64,000 nucleotides of DNA, taken from Edaphovirga cremea. Lineage in GTDB: Bacteria > Pseudomonadota > Gammaproteobacteria > Enterobacterales > Enterobacteriaceae. This document shows positions 25,844 to 33,584 of the stretch, one piece after another; within the stretch, counting starts at the first letter, position 1, and the number at the start of each line of letters is the position of its first letter. A model generated the notes under the pieces. That model had not been told where the DNA came from. It was given only the letters and a program-made list of their open reading frames with translations, and made no database searches. The position numbers and the translations under genes were made by a program. Where the stretch lies: positions 124,001-188,000 of the forward strand of contig NZ_QOVA01000008.1 in assembly GCF_003332275.1 (NCBI RefSeq), in the 5' to 3' direction.

Positions 25844-26839
25844 TTAGGTATTTTTTGCAGGCGTTCTTTTCTTCCGTGCGGTGATTTCCGCCATTGTTTC
25901 CTTCATCCCCGCTTTGTCGCCAATTACCTTGTACCAGTCGACCAGTTTTCGAAGATCGGTCAGCGCCAATTTCTCATCAACGTCGTAAGCATCTAATTTG
26001 GTGCGATATTCGGCGAAGATCTCTATGCAGCGACGCGCCCACTTTCCTTCGAGATCCGAACCTGCAACCACTTTAGGGCGGCGTGGCAGCCTTGGGCGAA
26101 GCGGTTTGCTGGCTTCGGGACAGGATTCATCAATGTAAGAAAACTGGATGGCAATAACCGTTCTGCCCTTTTTAACGGGCTCCCATATCACAGAGATATC
26201 CGTATTGGCATTTATACGGTTAATGGTTGGCTCCAACAGTTTCTGGCGAAAATCGCGGTAATCTTCATATTTACCCGTCAGGCCCGCCTTCTCTCTCATC
26301 CATTCCAGTTCCAGGGTAACTTCAATCGCTTTACCGGAACGGCGTCCATAGAGATTTTTTGCTTTAATCAACCAACCATACAGCCGGACTGAGAATGGCG
26401 TATCCAGCTTGGCGATATTGGCAAAATTGAGTTTGGTGAATGACTCTTTTAACTCATACAGATAAGGCGCAACGTCCTGCCCGAAACGAAGTACAACCGC
26501 GCTATGCTCATCATTACTGACATATTCCAGGCGGGAGAACCAAGAGAGCTGCACAGTGCGGATCTTTCCCGTCTTGATATCAGGTTTGTAGATCGTTACA
26601 GGTTTTTTCATCAGACTCTCTGCAGCTTCACGCAATTGGCGATGGCTACTCGTCGGATTCACACCATAGATCCGCTGATAATCATTCGGGTAAAGGAGGT
26701 ACAAGGCATCGGGTTGAGGTTTCCTGCTATCAATTTGTGCCAAAGCGAGGTTCAGTAAACGCATCTCATCGAGCGTGACGCTATATGCACCCTCCAAAAG
26801 GTCGTTACCTTGAACAACGGTAAGTTTATTGAGTTCCAT
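25844..26839 (-). CDS. Plasmid replication initiator protein (Rep_3 superfamily)
   Basis: A 331-residue iteron-binding initiator that melts the origin and recruits host replication proteins. Recognised by the paired winged-helix organisation: an N-terminal part (LLNLALAQID, PNDYQRIYGV, LREAAESLMKKPV) and a second part (FSVRLYGWLIK, EWMREKAGL, YEDYRDFRQKLLEPTINRIN), typical of RepFIB/RepB-like proteins. The C-terminal 100 residues are basic with an RPRLPRRPK stretch. Eighteen matching iterons lie directly upstream and an inverted half-iteron pair overlaps the promoter, so autoregulation by dimers is likely. Confidence 0.9.
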   Translation of the reverse strand: MELNKLTVVQGNDLLEGAYSVTLDEMRLLNLALAQIDSRKPQPDALYLLYPNDYQRIYGVNPTSSHRQLREAAESLMKKPVTIYKPDIKTGKIRTVQLSWFSRLEYVSNDEHSAVVLRFGQDVAPYLYELKESFTKLNFANIAKLDTPFSVRLYGWLIKAKNLYGRRSGKAIEVTLELEWMREKAGLTGKYEDYRDFRQKLLEPTINRINANTDISVIWEPVKKGRTVIAIQFSYIDESCPEASKPLRPRLPRRPKVVAGSDLEGKWARRCIEIFAEYRTKLDAYDVDEKLALTDLRKLVDWYKVIGDKAGMKETMAEITARKKRTPAKNT

Positions 26840-26855
26840 GTAGCAGGATCCATAG

Positions 26856-26880
26856 GTGGAATGAGTTTTAATTATTCCAC
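26856..26880. promoter_or_regulatory. Inverted half-iterons at the rep promoter
   Basis: GTGGAAT (26856-26862) and ATTCCAC (26874-26880) form an inverted repeat 16 bases upstream of the rep start codon. The arms equal the right half of the iteron (ATTCCACAT). In iteron plasmids such as F and R6K, Rep dimers bind such inverted half-sites to repress rep. I infer the same function. Confidence 0.7.
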
Positions 26881-26965
26881 ATAAAAAATATGAAGGTAAA
26901 GCAAAAATGTTATCAAATAAGTTATTGATTAATATACATTAAAAAGGAAAATGAAAAAATAGGAA

Positions 26966-28195
26966 CAGGAAATTTCTCCACATATGCTTTTTCCTGGTCA
27001 ATCTGACCCGCCTTTTCGCCTTATTGAAACGTATACATTAAACAGATAATTACTCCACATAAGCAGAAGAACGCCTCGTAAAAGTGACATCGTCACTTCT
27101 TTGATTTCAATCACTTTATTTTGGCTTGGCAGGAAATTTCTCCACATATGATAAATGTGGATCAGCGCATCTTTTTAGGCTGTCACAGCATATTCAAAGC
27201 TAAAAACATTGAACATTTTTTCGAAAAATTATTCATAAATATATGTTTTCAATGAATTTTGATCTTCCATCACTACATAAAATCCTTCCACATAGGGGTT
27301 ATTCAGGCCAGCATTGTCTTGCGGCATCCACTCCACCTTCCCTACTATAGATACAGGAAATCATTCCACACATAAGATAAGTCGAAAACGGGTAGCGCTT
27401 CTCGCTCTAATCAAGGGAACTCAGCCCATCAACTGTGAATTTTTAAGATCCTTACTTCGTACCGCCCTATCCGTTCAGGAAATCATTCCACATTAAAGGT
27501 GATCGCAAGGTACAGGAAATTACTCCACATAAGAGGTGACAGTGTCCTTTTTTGCCTCCCCCTGACCATAAAAAGACAAACAGGAAATCACTCCACATAT
27601 GCGAAGTCCCAATGATAGGAAATCATTCCACATGTAGATTCAGCATATGACGAATAAGAATTATGTATATGATTTATAATAATTTTAATCTTGAAATCGC
27701 AACAGGAAATTACTCCACATTTGACTATCCTGGACATTGCAACATGCAGGTTGGCTGACGCAAAAAATGCGTAACAGGAAATCCTTCCACGTTAGTAAAA
27801 TCAGTATTGGGTATGAGATTGGTTAATTTATCGGAAGAATGAGTGCTTTGGACAATAGGGAGTAACAGGAAATTGCTCCACATATCGCATAAGTGATGGC
27901 GTGACGGTGTCACATTTTTTGCACTTGCAGATTTTAGCTGTTTCTAGCGTGTTTATTACTACAGGAAATCTTTCCACGTTTAATCGGGATCAGGATCACA
28001 AAAGAAGTGAAAAGAGAGTTATCGGAGGATCCAGAGCAGGTGGAGATCAATATGTTATCCACAGGAAAAGTCTCCACATTCATAACGTTTTGATAATGCT
28101 AAAGTTACCCACAGGAAAAAACTCTACATTTCTCAGGAAATCATTCCACTTAGTTCAGGAAATATATCCACATTCATCAGGAAATCACTCCACAA
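26966..28195 (+). repeat. Eighteen direct 18-bp iterons
   Basis: The consensus is CAGGAAATNAYTCCACAT. Copies start at 26966, 27043, 27130, 27277 (degenerate), 27354, 27476, 27513, 27581, 27616, 27703, 27775, 27866, 27962, 28062, 28112, 28134, 28156 and 28178, all in one orientation. Spacing is irregular (35-147 bases) over most of the array, but the last four are exactly 22 bases apart, two helical turns. The tight set next to the GATC-rich segment is the likely functional origin; the scattered copies probably act in copy control and incompatibility by titrating or handcuffing Rep. Confidence 0.92.
28055..28063 (+). promoter_or_regulatory. Perfect DnaA box in the origin
   Basis: TTATCCACA is the consensus DnaA box and overlaps the first bases of the iteron at 28062. 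A one-mismatch copy, TTACCCACA, lies at 28105-28113 and overlaps the iteron at 28112 in the same way. Both suggest host DnaA cooperating with Rep at this origin. Confidence 0.75.
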
Positions 28196-28250
28196 ATTTT
28201 CTTGTAATATCTTGAAAATTAACAGAAAAAACCCCCCTTAAAGGTTTAAA

Positions 28251-28486
28251 GATCTTAAACTTAAAAAGAAACAAAGGATCTATTTTTGATCTTTGGATCC
28301 AAATACAGATCAACTCCCTTTCCCCTCCCCTGAATTTGACGCTAATATCAACAAAACCTCTTATCCTGCAATTGTTTACTGACGACATCTACTAACTGTT
28401 TTCCCACGAAGTACCGAGATCCAGCCGGATCGCATTGATGGCAGGATCCAAAAAGCGGATCGGTTGAACCTATCTCAGATGCGATC
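28251..28486. other. GATC-rich origin segment
   Basis: Ten GATC sites occur in 236 bases (28251, 28277, 28288, 28296, 28308, 28418, 28428, 28445, 28458, 28483), the first five within 61 bases beside an AT-rich stretch and the 22-bp-spaced iterons. P1-type origins carry comparable GATC clusters that tie initiation to Dam methylation. Function is inferred from this resemblance. No gene lies here. Confidence 0.65.
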
Positions 28487-28505
28487 CTTTCCACGGAGGG
28501 TCTAC

Positions 28506-28715
28506 TCACTTTTTTTCATTGTTGACTAGCCAGGCTTCAATCAGTTCTGTTAGAACATCTTTCATTTCACGGTCTTGCAGAAAACATGACGTTTTAAAGC
28601 GTTTGTGGAGATCTTCATCAATGTTGGTTTGAAGCTTTTTCATTGCCACTGGGGGTTTTGAAACAGCATCAAGCGCTGAAGACAACTGTTTGTGAGTACC
28701 AAGCTTCATTTTCAT
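28506..28715 (-). CDS. Small ribbon-helix-helix partition protein (ParG/ParB-like)
   Basis: A 69-residue basic protein. Its C-terminal half, AMKKLQTNIDEDLHKRFKTSC followed by MKDVLTELIEAWL, has the beta strand, helix A and helix B of ribbon-helix-helix DNA-binding proteins; the N-terminal 28 residues look flexible. Its ATG overlaps the ParA stop by four bases (ATGA), the layout of parFG-type partition operons. It should bind the centromere and stimulate the ParA ATPase. The 8-bp repeat field upstream of parA is the obvious candidate site. Confidence 0.83.
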   Translation of the reverse strand: MKMKLGTHKQLSSALDAVSKPPVAMKKLQTNIDEDLHKRFKTSCFLQDREMKDVLTELIEAWLVNNEKK

Positions 28716-29338
28716 TTCAATAACTCCAGGATTTCATTAGTCATGATTTCAATTTCACCCCTGGCATTGCCGTCAGTCGTATCGAACACTGTGCCGCCAT
28801 CAAGCATTGTTCTGATGTAAATCTGCCGCTGTGTTGTTCCTGTTCTCAAAGCAGGAACACCGGTATCGGCAATTGAGTCTTTCAGCACCGACAGCATTTT
28901 TGCAGAAGCGACTTTTTTCGTAATGAGAAAGCGGGCAATCACAGGCTGTAAGTTTTCACGTGCTTCTACGACCGCCAGAATCGCACCACAGGCCGCAAAG
29001 TCCAAAGGTGATGGAGTAACAGGGATAAGCACCAAATCGCTCACCATGACCGCTGCGGAAGAAATAGCGGATATCGCTGCTGCTCCGTCGATTACGACGA
29101 AATCATATTCTTTAAGTTGCTTACGTACTGTATAGACTTCTTTTTCGGAAGCTGCTTCAGCCAGATCAAAGAGACACTTCCCTTCTTCGTACCAGTTGCT
29201 GATGCTGCCTTGTGGGTCGGTATCAACCATTACAACCTTGTGTCCCTTGCGCGCAAGGCATGTTGCAATATTGATTGATGTTGTTGTTTTACCTACCCCG
29301 CCTTTACCGTTCAGAAAAGAAATAATCTTGGTTGCCAT
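28712..29338 (-). CDS. parA: ParA-family partition ATPase (ParF-like)
   Basis: A 208-residue Walker-type ATPase that moves plasmid copies over the nucleoid. The deviant Walker A motif FLNGKGGVGKTTTSIN begins at residue 8, followed by MVDTDPQGSISNWYEE and VVIDGAAA (Walker B region). There is no N-terminal HTH domain, so it belongs to the small type Ib (ParF) class, which relies on a small RHH partner, here directly downstream. The ATG at 29338 has GAGGTG six bases upstream; an in-frame GTG at 29347 is less well placed. The 8-bp repeats start 16 bases before the ATG and probably double as operator. Confidence 0.92.
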   Translation of the reverse strand: MATKIISFLNGKGGVGKTTTSINIATCLARKGHKVVMVDTDPQGSISNWYEEGKCLFDLAEAASEKEVYTVRKQLKEYDFVVIDGAAAISAISSAAVMVSDLVLIPVTPSPLDFAACGAILAVVEARENLQPVIARFLITKKVASAKMLSVLKDSIADTGVPALRTGTTQRQIYIRTMLDGGTVFDTTDGNARGEIEIMTNEILELLK

Positions 29339-29353
29339 GGAGGACACCTCGCG

Positions 29354-29417
29354 AATCTTAGGATTCTAGGATTGTGAAATTATTAAATCCTATAATTATA
29401 GGATTACTGAATCTCGC
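29354..29417. repeat. Octamer array A: eight degenerate 8-bp units at the parA promoter
   Basis: Read in strict 8-base phase, the units are AATCTTAG, GATTCTAG, GATTGTGA, AATTATTA, AATCCTAT, AATTATAG, GATTACTG and AATCTCGC. Six of eight start with GATT or with AATC, its reverse complement, and two with AATT. The array lies immediately upstream of parA, where the operator of an RHH-regulated partition operon would be. Confidence 0.8.
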
Positions 29418-29453
29418 TACTATACCATTGAAAAAAGAGAGTTCAATGCATAT

Positions 29454-29493
29454 GATTATAAAATCATATAATCTCAGGATTCTGGGATTTGGC
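29454..29493. repeat. Octamer array B: five degenerate units
   Basis: GATTATAA, AATCATAT, AATCTCAG, GATTCTGG and GATTTGGC follow one another without gap, all starting GATT or AATC. It lies 36 bases beyond array A and probably belongs to the same binding region. Confidence 0.75.
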
Positions 29494-29545
29494 TTTGCGC
29501 GACGTTTTCATACCACGACTAACCTGCGATGAGTGCTACTCGTAG

Positions 29546-29782
29546 GTAAAAGAATCGAGATATATTGCGACAAGTTGCTGGCATAGGGATCGAAAGGAAA
29601 ACCCTGGCGGATGTCGTTCTGCTGATGGTTTCTTCAATCCAGAAGGTCATCCCTGCTTTCCTGCCTATCCCGAACTCCCGTCGGCATTTCTTGTCGTCTC
29701 AGTTCACGGCTCCCGTCGTTATGTTTATACAGCAGCAAGTTTTGCCGATCAGATAGCATTCTTCTTGCAACAGACCGGATGA
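29546..29782 (+). pseudogene. Stop-free protein-like fragment without start codon
   Basis: One frame stays open for 78 codons to a TGA at 29780-29782 and has no ATG near its beginning. The translation reads like real protein (for example WHRDRKENPGGCRSADGFFN and SAFLVVSVHGSRRYVYTAA, then FADQIAFFLQQTG). I do not recognise the family. It may be the 3' end of a gene truncated when the repeat field formed, or chance. The rest of 29494-29950 shows nothing else. Confidence 0.25.
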
Positions 29783-29959
29783 TAATTGATGATTTCGCGT
29801 GGTGTTATTCAGACGCTCTCACTGCTTTTCAAGAAGGAGAAATTTGCATAATTCTCTGGTAAAAAGTGAGTTAAGCCCCCTGCCCTTCTAATCATTCTGG
29901 TTTTATTATGATTAAGTAATTGAATACCATTGAGTTATATTAAATTTCCATGATGCTCG

Positions 29960-30119
29960 AATTACAAGATTACAAGATTACAAGATTACAAGATTACAAG
30001 ATTAGGCATGTGCTAATCCTTGAATCTTGTGATTTCATAATCCTGTGATTACGTAATTATAAAATCTTCCTACTACTTTAATTGCATAATCTTGGGATAG
30101 TACAATCACAGGATTCTAA
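29960..30119. repeat. Octamer array C: GATTACAA run plus twelve degenerate units
   Basis: AATTACAA, then four GATTACAA and GATTAGGC (29960-30007). After seven bases come seven units in phase (30015-30070: AATCCTTG, AATCTTGT, GATTTCAT, AATCCTGT, GATTACGT, AATTATAA, AATCTTCC). After nine bases, five more follow (30080-30119: AATTGCAT, AATCTTGG, GATAGTAC, AATCACAG, GATTCTAA). Confidence 0.8.
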
Positions 30120-30170
30120 TTTTGTTTTTTACTAACCCATGAGTCCATGAGCTCATTCTCATCACATGGG

Positions 30171-30242
30171 GATTGTAGAATCACAGGGTTATAGAATCCT
30201 ATAATCTCAACATCCTGACATCTCCCAATCTTTAGATTGTGT
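30171..30242. repeat. Octamer array D: nine degenerate units
   Basis: GATTGTAG, AATCACAG, GGTTATAG, AATCCTAT, AATCTCAA, CATCCTGA, CATCTCCC, AATCTTTA and GATTGTGT run in uninterrupted 8-base phase. Variation at the first base (C for A, twice) keeps the ATC core. Confidence 0.78.
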
Positions 30243-30272
30243 CGTGTCGTTATTCAAAGCCACCACTTCTTG

Positions 30273-30352
30273 CATCCTAAGAGCCTGGAATCACAAGATG
30301 TTGAGATGTTGAGATGTTGAGATGTTGAGATGTTGAGATGTTGAGATGGTGG
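30273..30352. repeat. Octamer array E: GATGTTGA tandem run
   Basis: CATCCTAA, GAGCCTGG and AATCACAA lead in phase into six perfect GATGTTGA units (30297-30344), ending with GATGGTGG. The homogeneous run appears to have expanded from a single unit of a degenerate array. Confidence 0.8.
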
Positions 30353-30432
30353 CGCGTCGGCTATTTATTCGAGGTGTTGTGACATGATTTGTAAAAAATA
30401 CTTGTTTATCAACTATATATTCAAAATGCTAG

Positions 30433-30536
30433 GATTAAAGGATTAAAGGATTAAAGGATTAAAGGATTAAAGGATTAAAGGATTAAAGGATTAAAGGATT
30501 AAAGGATTTTGTAATCCTGAGATTTCAAAATTATCA
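30433..30536. repeat. Octamer array F: GATTAAAG tandem run
   Basis: Nine perfect GATTAAAG units (30433-30504) continue in phase into GATTTTGT, AATCCTGA, GATTTCAA and AATTATCA. No gene overlaps it. Confidence 0.82.
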
Positions 30537-30607
30537 CATAGCCCAACTGGCCTTGAACAGAAGACTTGCAAAAACGTTTGACACGGCATTCGATCGCAGG
30601 AACGCTT

Positions 30608-30839
30608 GCTCCCAAGCTCCCAAGCTCCCAAGCTCCCAAGCTCCCAAGCTCCCAAGCTCCCAAGCTCCCAAGCTCCCAAGCTCCCAAGCTCCCAAGCTCC
30701 CAAGCTCCCAAGATACAAAGATACAAAGATACAAAGATACAAAGATACAAAGATACAAAGATACAAAGATACAAAGATACAAAGATACAAAGATACAAAG
30801 ATACAAAGATTTCAGGATTATATAATCCCATGATTCTTT
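30608..30839. repeat. Octamer array G: thirteen GCTCCCAA, twelve GATACAAA, then degenerate units
   Basis: Thirteen perfect GCTCCCAA units (30608-30711) abut twelve perfect GATACAAA units (30712-30807) in the same phase, followed by GATTTCAG, GATTATAT, AATCCCAT and GATTCTTT. The period of eight is not a multiple of three and the units lack stops, so long frames stay open here on both strands; their translations (SLGAWELG-like and YLCIFVSL-like repeats) are artefacts, not genes. GCTCCCAA departs from the GATT core. Confidence 0.88.
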
Positions 30840-30882
30840 TGTTATGTATTGAAATTGCTGTAATTATTGAGTTGCCATACGT

Positions 30883-30970
30883 GATTCTATAATCCTAAGA
30901 TTTCAAGATTTCAAGATTTCAAGATTTCAAGATTTCAAGATTTCAAGATTTCAAGATTTCAAGATTTTAG
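30883..30970. repeat. Octamer array H: GATTTCAA tandem run
   Basis: GATTCTAT and AATCCTAA lead in phase into eight perfect GATTTCAA units (30899-30962), ending with GATTTTAG. This is the right-hand limit of the repeat field, about 150 bases before the fabV start. Confidence 0.82.
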
Positions 30971-31119
30971 CACCCCCTATATCTTCACTGAAAAAAAACC
31001 ATACTGAACAAGATATCTGCTGCATGAAGGGTAGGGCGGGTATTAGACTTTGCTGAAAATGAATCAAGCGGTATCCTACTCATGACATTTAATTATTGGA
31101 TTTTATTGTTGAGGCAAAA

Positions 31120-32316
31120 ATGATTATAAAACCGCGTATACGTGGCTTCATCTGTGTTACGGCACACCCTGCTGGTTGCGAAGCCAACGTTAAGAAGCAG
31201 ATAGACTACGTCAAAGAAAATGGAAAAATCACGTCAGGACCTAAAAAGGTTTTGGTCATTGGAGCCTCAACGGGATACGGCCTTGCAGCTCGAATCACAG
31301 CGGCCTTTGGTTGTGATGCTGATACGCTGGGCGTCTTTTTTGAACGTGCTGGCGAAGAGAACAAACCTGCCACAGCCGGTTGGTATAACTCAGCGGCCTT
31401 CGAAAAATTTGCCAAATCAGAAGGTCTGTACGCCAAAAGCATCAATGGCGATGCTTTTTCAGATGAGCTCAAAAAGAAGACAATTGAAATCATCAAGCGT
31501 GATATGGGCAAGGTTGATCTCGTGGTGTATAGCCTGGCATCACCAAGACGCACACATCCGAAAACGGGTGAGGTCTTTAACTCAACGTTAAAACCTATCG
31601 GCAAAGAGATCAGCATCCGTGGTCTGGATACTGACAAAGAAGTTATCAAAGACTCGGTTCTGCAACCTGCGACGCAGGAAGAGATTAACAGTACTGTCGC
31701 CGTTATGGGCGGTGAAGATTGGCAGATGTGGATTGATGCGCTGCTTGATGCAGATGTATTGGCTGAAGGTGCCAAGACCACGGCATTCACTTATCTTGGT
31801 GAAAAAATCACCCACGACATCTATTGGAACGGTTCGATTGGTGCGGCCAAAAAAGACCTCGATAAAAGAGTTCTCACCATTCGCGACCGCTTAAATGCAA
31901 AGGGTGGTGACGCTCGGGTTTCTGTATTGAAAGCTGTTGTTACCCAGGCCAGCTCTGCTATTCCCATGATGCCGTTGTATCTTTCCCTGTTATTTAAAGT
32001 GATGAAAGAGCAAGGAACCCACGAAGGGTGTATTGAGCAGGTGTACGGTCTCTACAAAGAAAGTCTCTATGGCAGTGCACCGTTAATAGATGAAGAGGGC
32101 CGCTTGCGCGCAGATTACAAAGAGCTTGATACGCAAATTCAAAATAGCGTTCAGCAACTTTGGGATAAAGTGAACAACGAAAATCTCTATGAAATAACGG
32201 ATTTCGCTGGCTACAAGAAAGAGTTTTTGCACTTGTTCGGATTCGGCATTGAAGGTGTCGATTACGAGGCTGATGTAGCCGCTAACGTAGAGATCCCTGA
32301 ACTCGTCCAGCTTTAA
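31120..32316 (+). CDS. fabV: FabV-type trans-2-enoyl-ACP/CoA reductase
   Basis: NADH-dependent enoyl reductase of fatty acid synthesis, a large SDR of 398 residues that is naturally insensitive to triclosan in species studied. The ATG at 31120 ([17 protein letters not shown]) follows GAGG. The coenzyme loop reads [13 protein letters not shown], and the catalytic pair is in [12 protein letters not shown], with Tyr and Lys separated by eight residues (Y-x8-K), the FabV hallmark. The C-terminal [13 protein letters not shown] is also typical. It stands alone, right of the octamer field. On this replicon it may duplicate a chromosomal enoyl reductase. Confidence 0.95.
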   Translation: MIIKPRIRGFICVTAHPAGCEANVKKQIDYVKENGKITSGPKKVLVIGASTGYGLAARITAAFGCDADTLGVFFERAGEENKPATAGWYNSAAFEKFAKSEGLYAKSINGDAFSDELKKKTIEIIKRDMGKVDLVVYSLASPRRTHPKTGEVFNSTLKPIGKEISIRGLDTDKEVIKDSVLQPATQEEINSTVAVMGGEDWQMWIDALLDADVLAEGAKTTAFTYLGEKITHDIYWNGSIGAAKKDLDKRVLTIRDRLNAKGGDARVSVLKAVVTQASSAIPMMPLYLSLLFKVMKEQGTHEGCIEQVYGLYKESLYGSAPLIDEEGRLRADYKELDTQIQNSVQQLWDKVNNENLYEITDFAGYKKEFLHLFGFGIEGVDYEADVAANVEIPELVQL

Positions 32317-32382
32317 AGATAGCTATCTACGCGGTGCGATCGACTTTAGCGAAGATTAATGTAAGAAGGAGTTATCGACAGA

Positions 32383-33030
32383 ATGAGTTATTCAGATAAA
32401 AAGGAAGAATTTTCGCTTTCAGGAGATATCGTCGAACTTCAGCCACTGCACCGTGAGCACGCGCCAGGTTTGCTGGAAGCTGCCGCAGACGGTTCGTTGT
32501 GGAATCTGAAGGTAACCGCGATACCCGGGCCAGAAACAGTGGAACAGTATATTTCCACTGCTCTGGCCGCGAGAGCGAGCGGTACCGTGATACCTTTTGT
32601 CATTATCCAACGCGAAAGTGGTCGCATCGTAGGTAGCACGCGTTTTTGGAAGGTCGATCGCATCAATCGAAAACTGGAAATAGGGCACACGTGGCTGAGT
32701 GAATCGGTGCAGCGCTCTGGCATCAACACTGAAATGAAGTATTTGCTCTTGATGCATGCGTTTGAAGTGATGGATTGCATTCGCGTTCAATTCACCACAG
32801 ATGAGCTGAATGAAAAATCCAGGGCAGCAATATTGCGCATCGGCGCTAAACAGGAAGGGATTGTTCGCCATGAACGCATCATGCCGGATGGCAGAAAGCG
32901 CAATTCAGTTCGCTTCAGTATCATCGATACAGAATGGCCCGACGTGAAAAAATCGTTGCAGGCCAAATTAACTAACCGTGCTCCTCAAAAGCATGGAAGT
33001 TGGGAGGGTCGTCTGTCAGAAACTCTTTAA
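32383..33030 (+). CDS. GNAT-family N-acetyltransferase
   Basis: A 215-residue single-domain acetyltransferase of the RimJ/RimL-like group. The acceptor-side strand VGSTRFWKVD, the loop LEIGHTWLSESVQRSG in the acetyl-CoA site, and MDCIRVQFTTDELNEKSRAAILRIGAKQEGIVRHE, of which the second half is the typical RimJ C-terminal motif, support the call. The substrate is unknown. It may be cotranscribed with fabV, 66 bases upstream; an AGGAG site lies about eleven bases before the ATG. Confidence 0.85.
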   Translation: MSYSDKKEEFSLSGDIVELQPLHREHAPGLLEAAADGSLWNLKVTAIPGPETVEQYISTALAARASGTVIPFVIIQRESGRIVGSTRFWKVDRINRKLEIGHTWLSESVQRSGINTEMKYLLLMHAFEVMDCIRVQFTTDELNEKSRAAILRIGAKQEGIVRHERIMPDGRKRNSVRFSIIDTEWPDVKKSLQAKLTNRAPQKHGSWEGRLSETL

Positions 33031-33266
33031 CTCCTTACCTCATTGAGAATGTATTACACACCATGAAGCGTTTCGCTTAACGAAAGTCGCTGTGTTTGCG
33101 GCCAATACTCAATTTTTTATCGTACATAACTCCATTAAGCTGTGACTTATCTGTCACTGATAGATGTTAAATACAGAATTTAGTGTTTTATGTAATCCAT
33201 CGGTGTCGATGCCATTAAATCTGTAATATTGTATATTAAGTCAACTATTCTTGGATAGAACACGAT

Positions 33267-33584
33267 ATGATGGATTTAAGCCTCAGTAAGCCAAGCGAAA
33301 TTGTTAAACTCCTTTGTGATCGACTACGTAAGGAGCGCCTGTTACAGCAGATGACGCAGGCTGAAGTCGCTGCGCGGGCTGGTATCGGAGTGAACACCGT
33401 GTCCAATCTTGAATCCGGACGGAATGTGGGATTCGATAATGTCGTAAGAGTGGCGATGGTGCTTGGACGGGTCAAAGAGCTTGAAGAGCTATTCAAACCA
33501 AAGGTAGACACTCTGGATGACATTCTTCGTTATGAGGAAAGCGCCAAGCGTCAGCGTGTAAAAAAGAAGACCCATAATGCCTAA
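33267..33584 (+). CDS. HipB-like antitoxin/XRE regulator
   Basis: A 105-residue protein with a helix-turn-helix of the XRE type at about residues 15-70 (MTQAEVAARAGIGVNTVSNLESGR), and a basic C-terminal tail (KRQRVKKKTHNA). It overlaps the HipA-like gene by eight bases. It should bind its own promoter and neutralise the kinase. A possible operator, TATC-N7-GATA, lies at 33148-33162, recalling TATCC-N8-GGATA of E. coli hipBA but shorter. Confidence 0.85.
   Translation: MMDLSLSKPSEIVKLLCDRLRKERLLQQMTQAEVAARAGIGVNTVSNLESGRNVGFDNVVRVAMVLGRVKELEELFKPKVDTLDDILRYEESAKRQRVKKKTHNA

Noticed and set aside
26504-28215. Short plus-strand frames across the iteron region
   Set aside because: They cross iterons and have no ribosome sites or protein-like composition.
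30491-30892. Long open frames on both strands with SLGAWELG-like, YLCIFVSL-like and SSQAPKLP-like repeat proteins
   Set aside because: They arise only because 8-bp tandem repeats without stop codons cycle through all frames. No ribosome site or conserved domain supports them, and frames on both strands overlap completely.
29354-30970. CRISPR array
   Set aside because: Units are 8 bases with no spacers and no cas genes are near.
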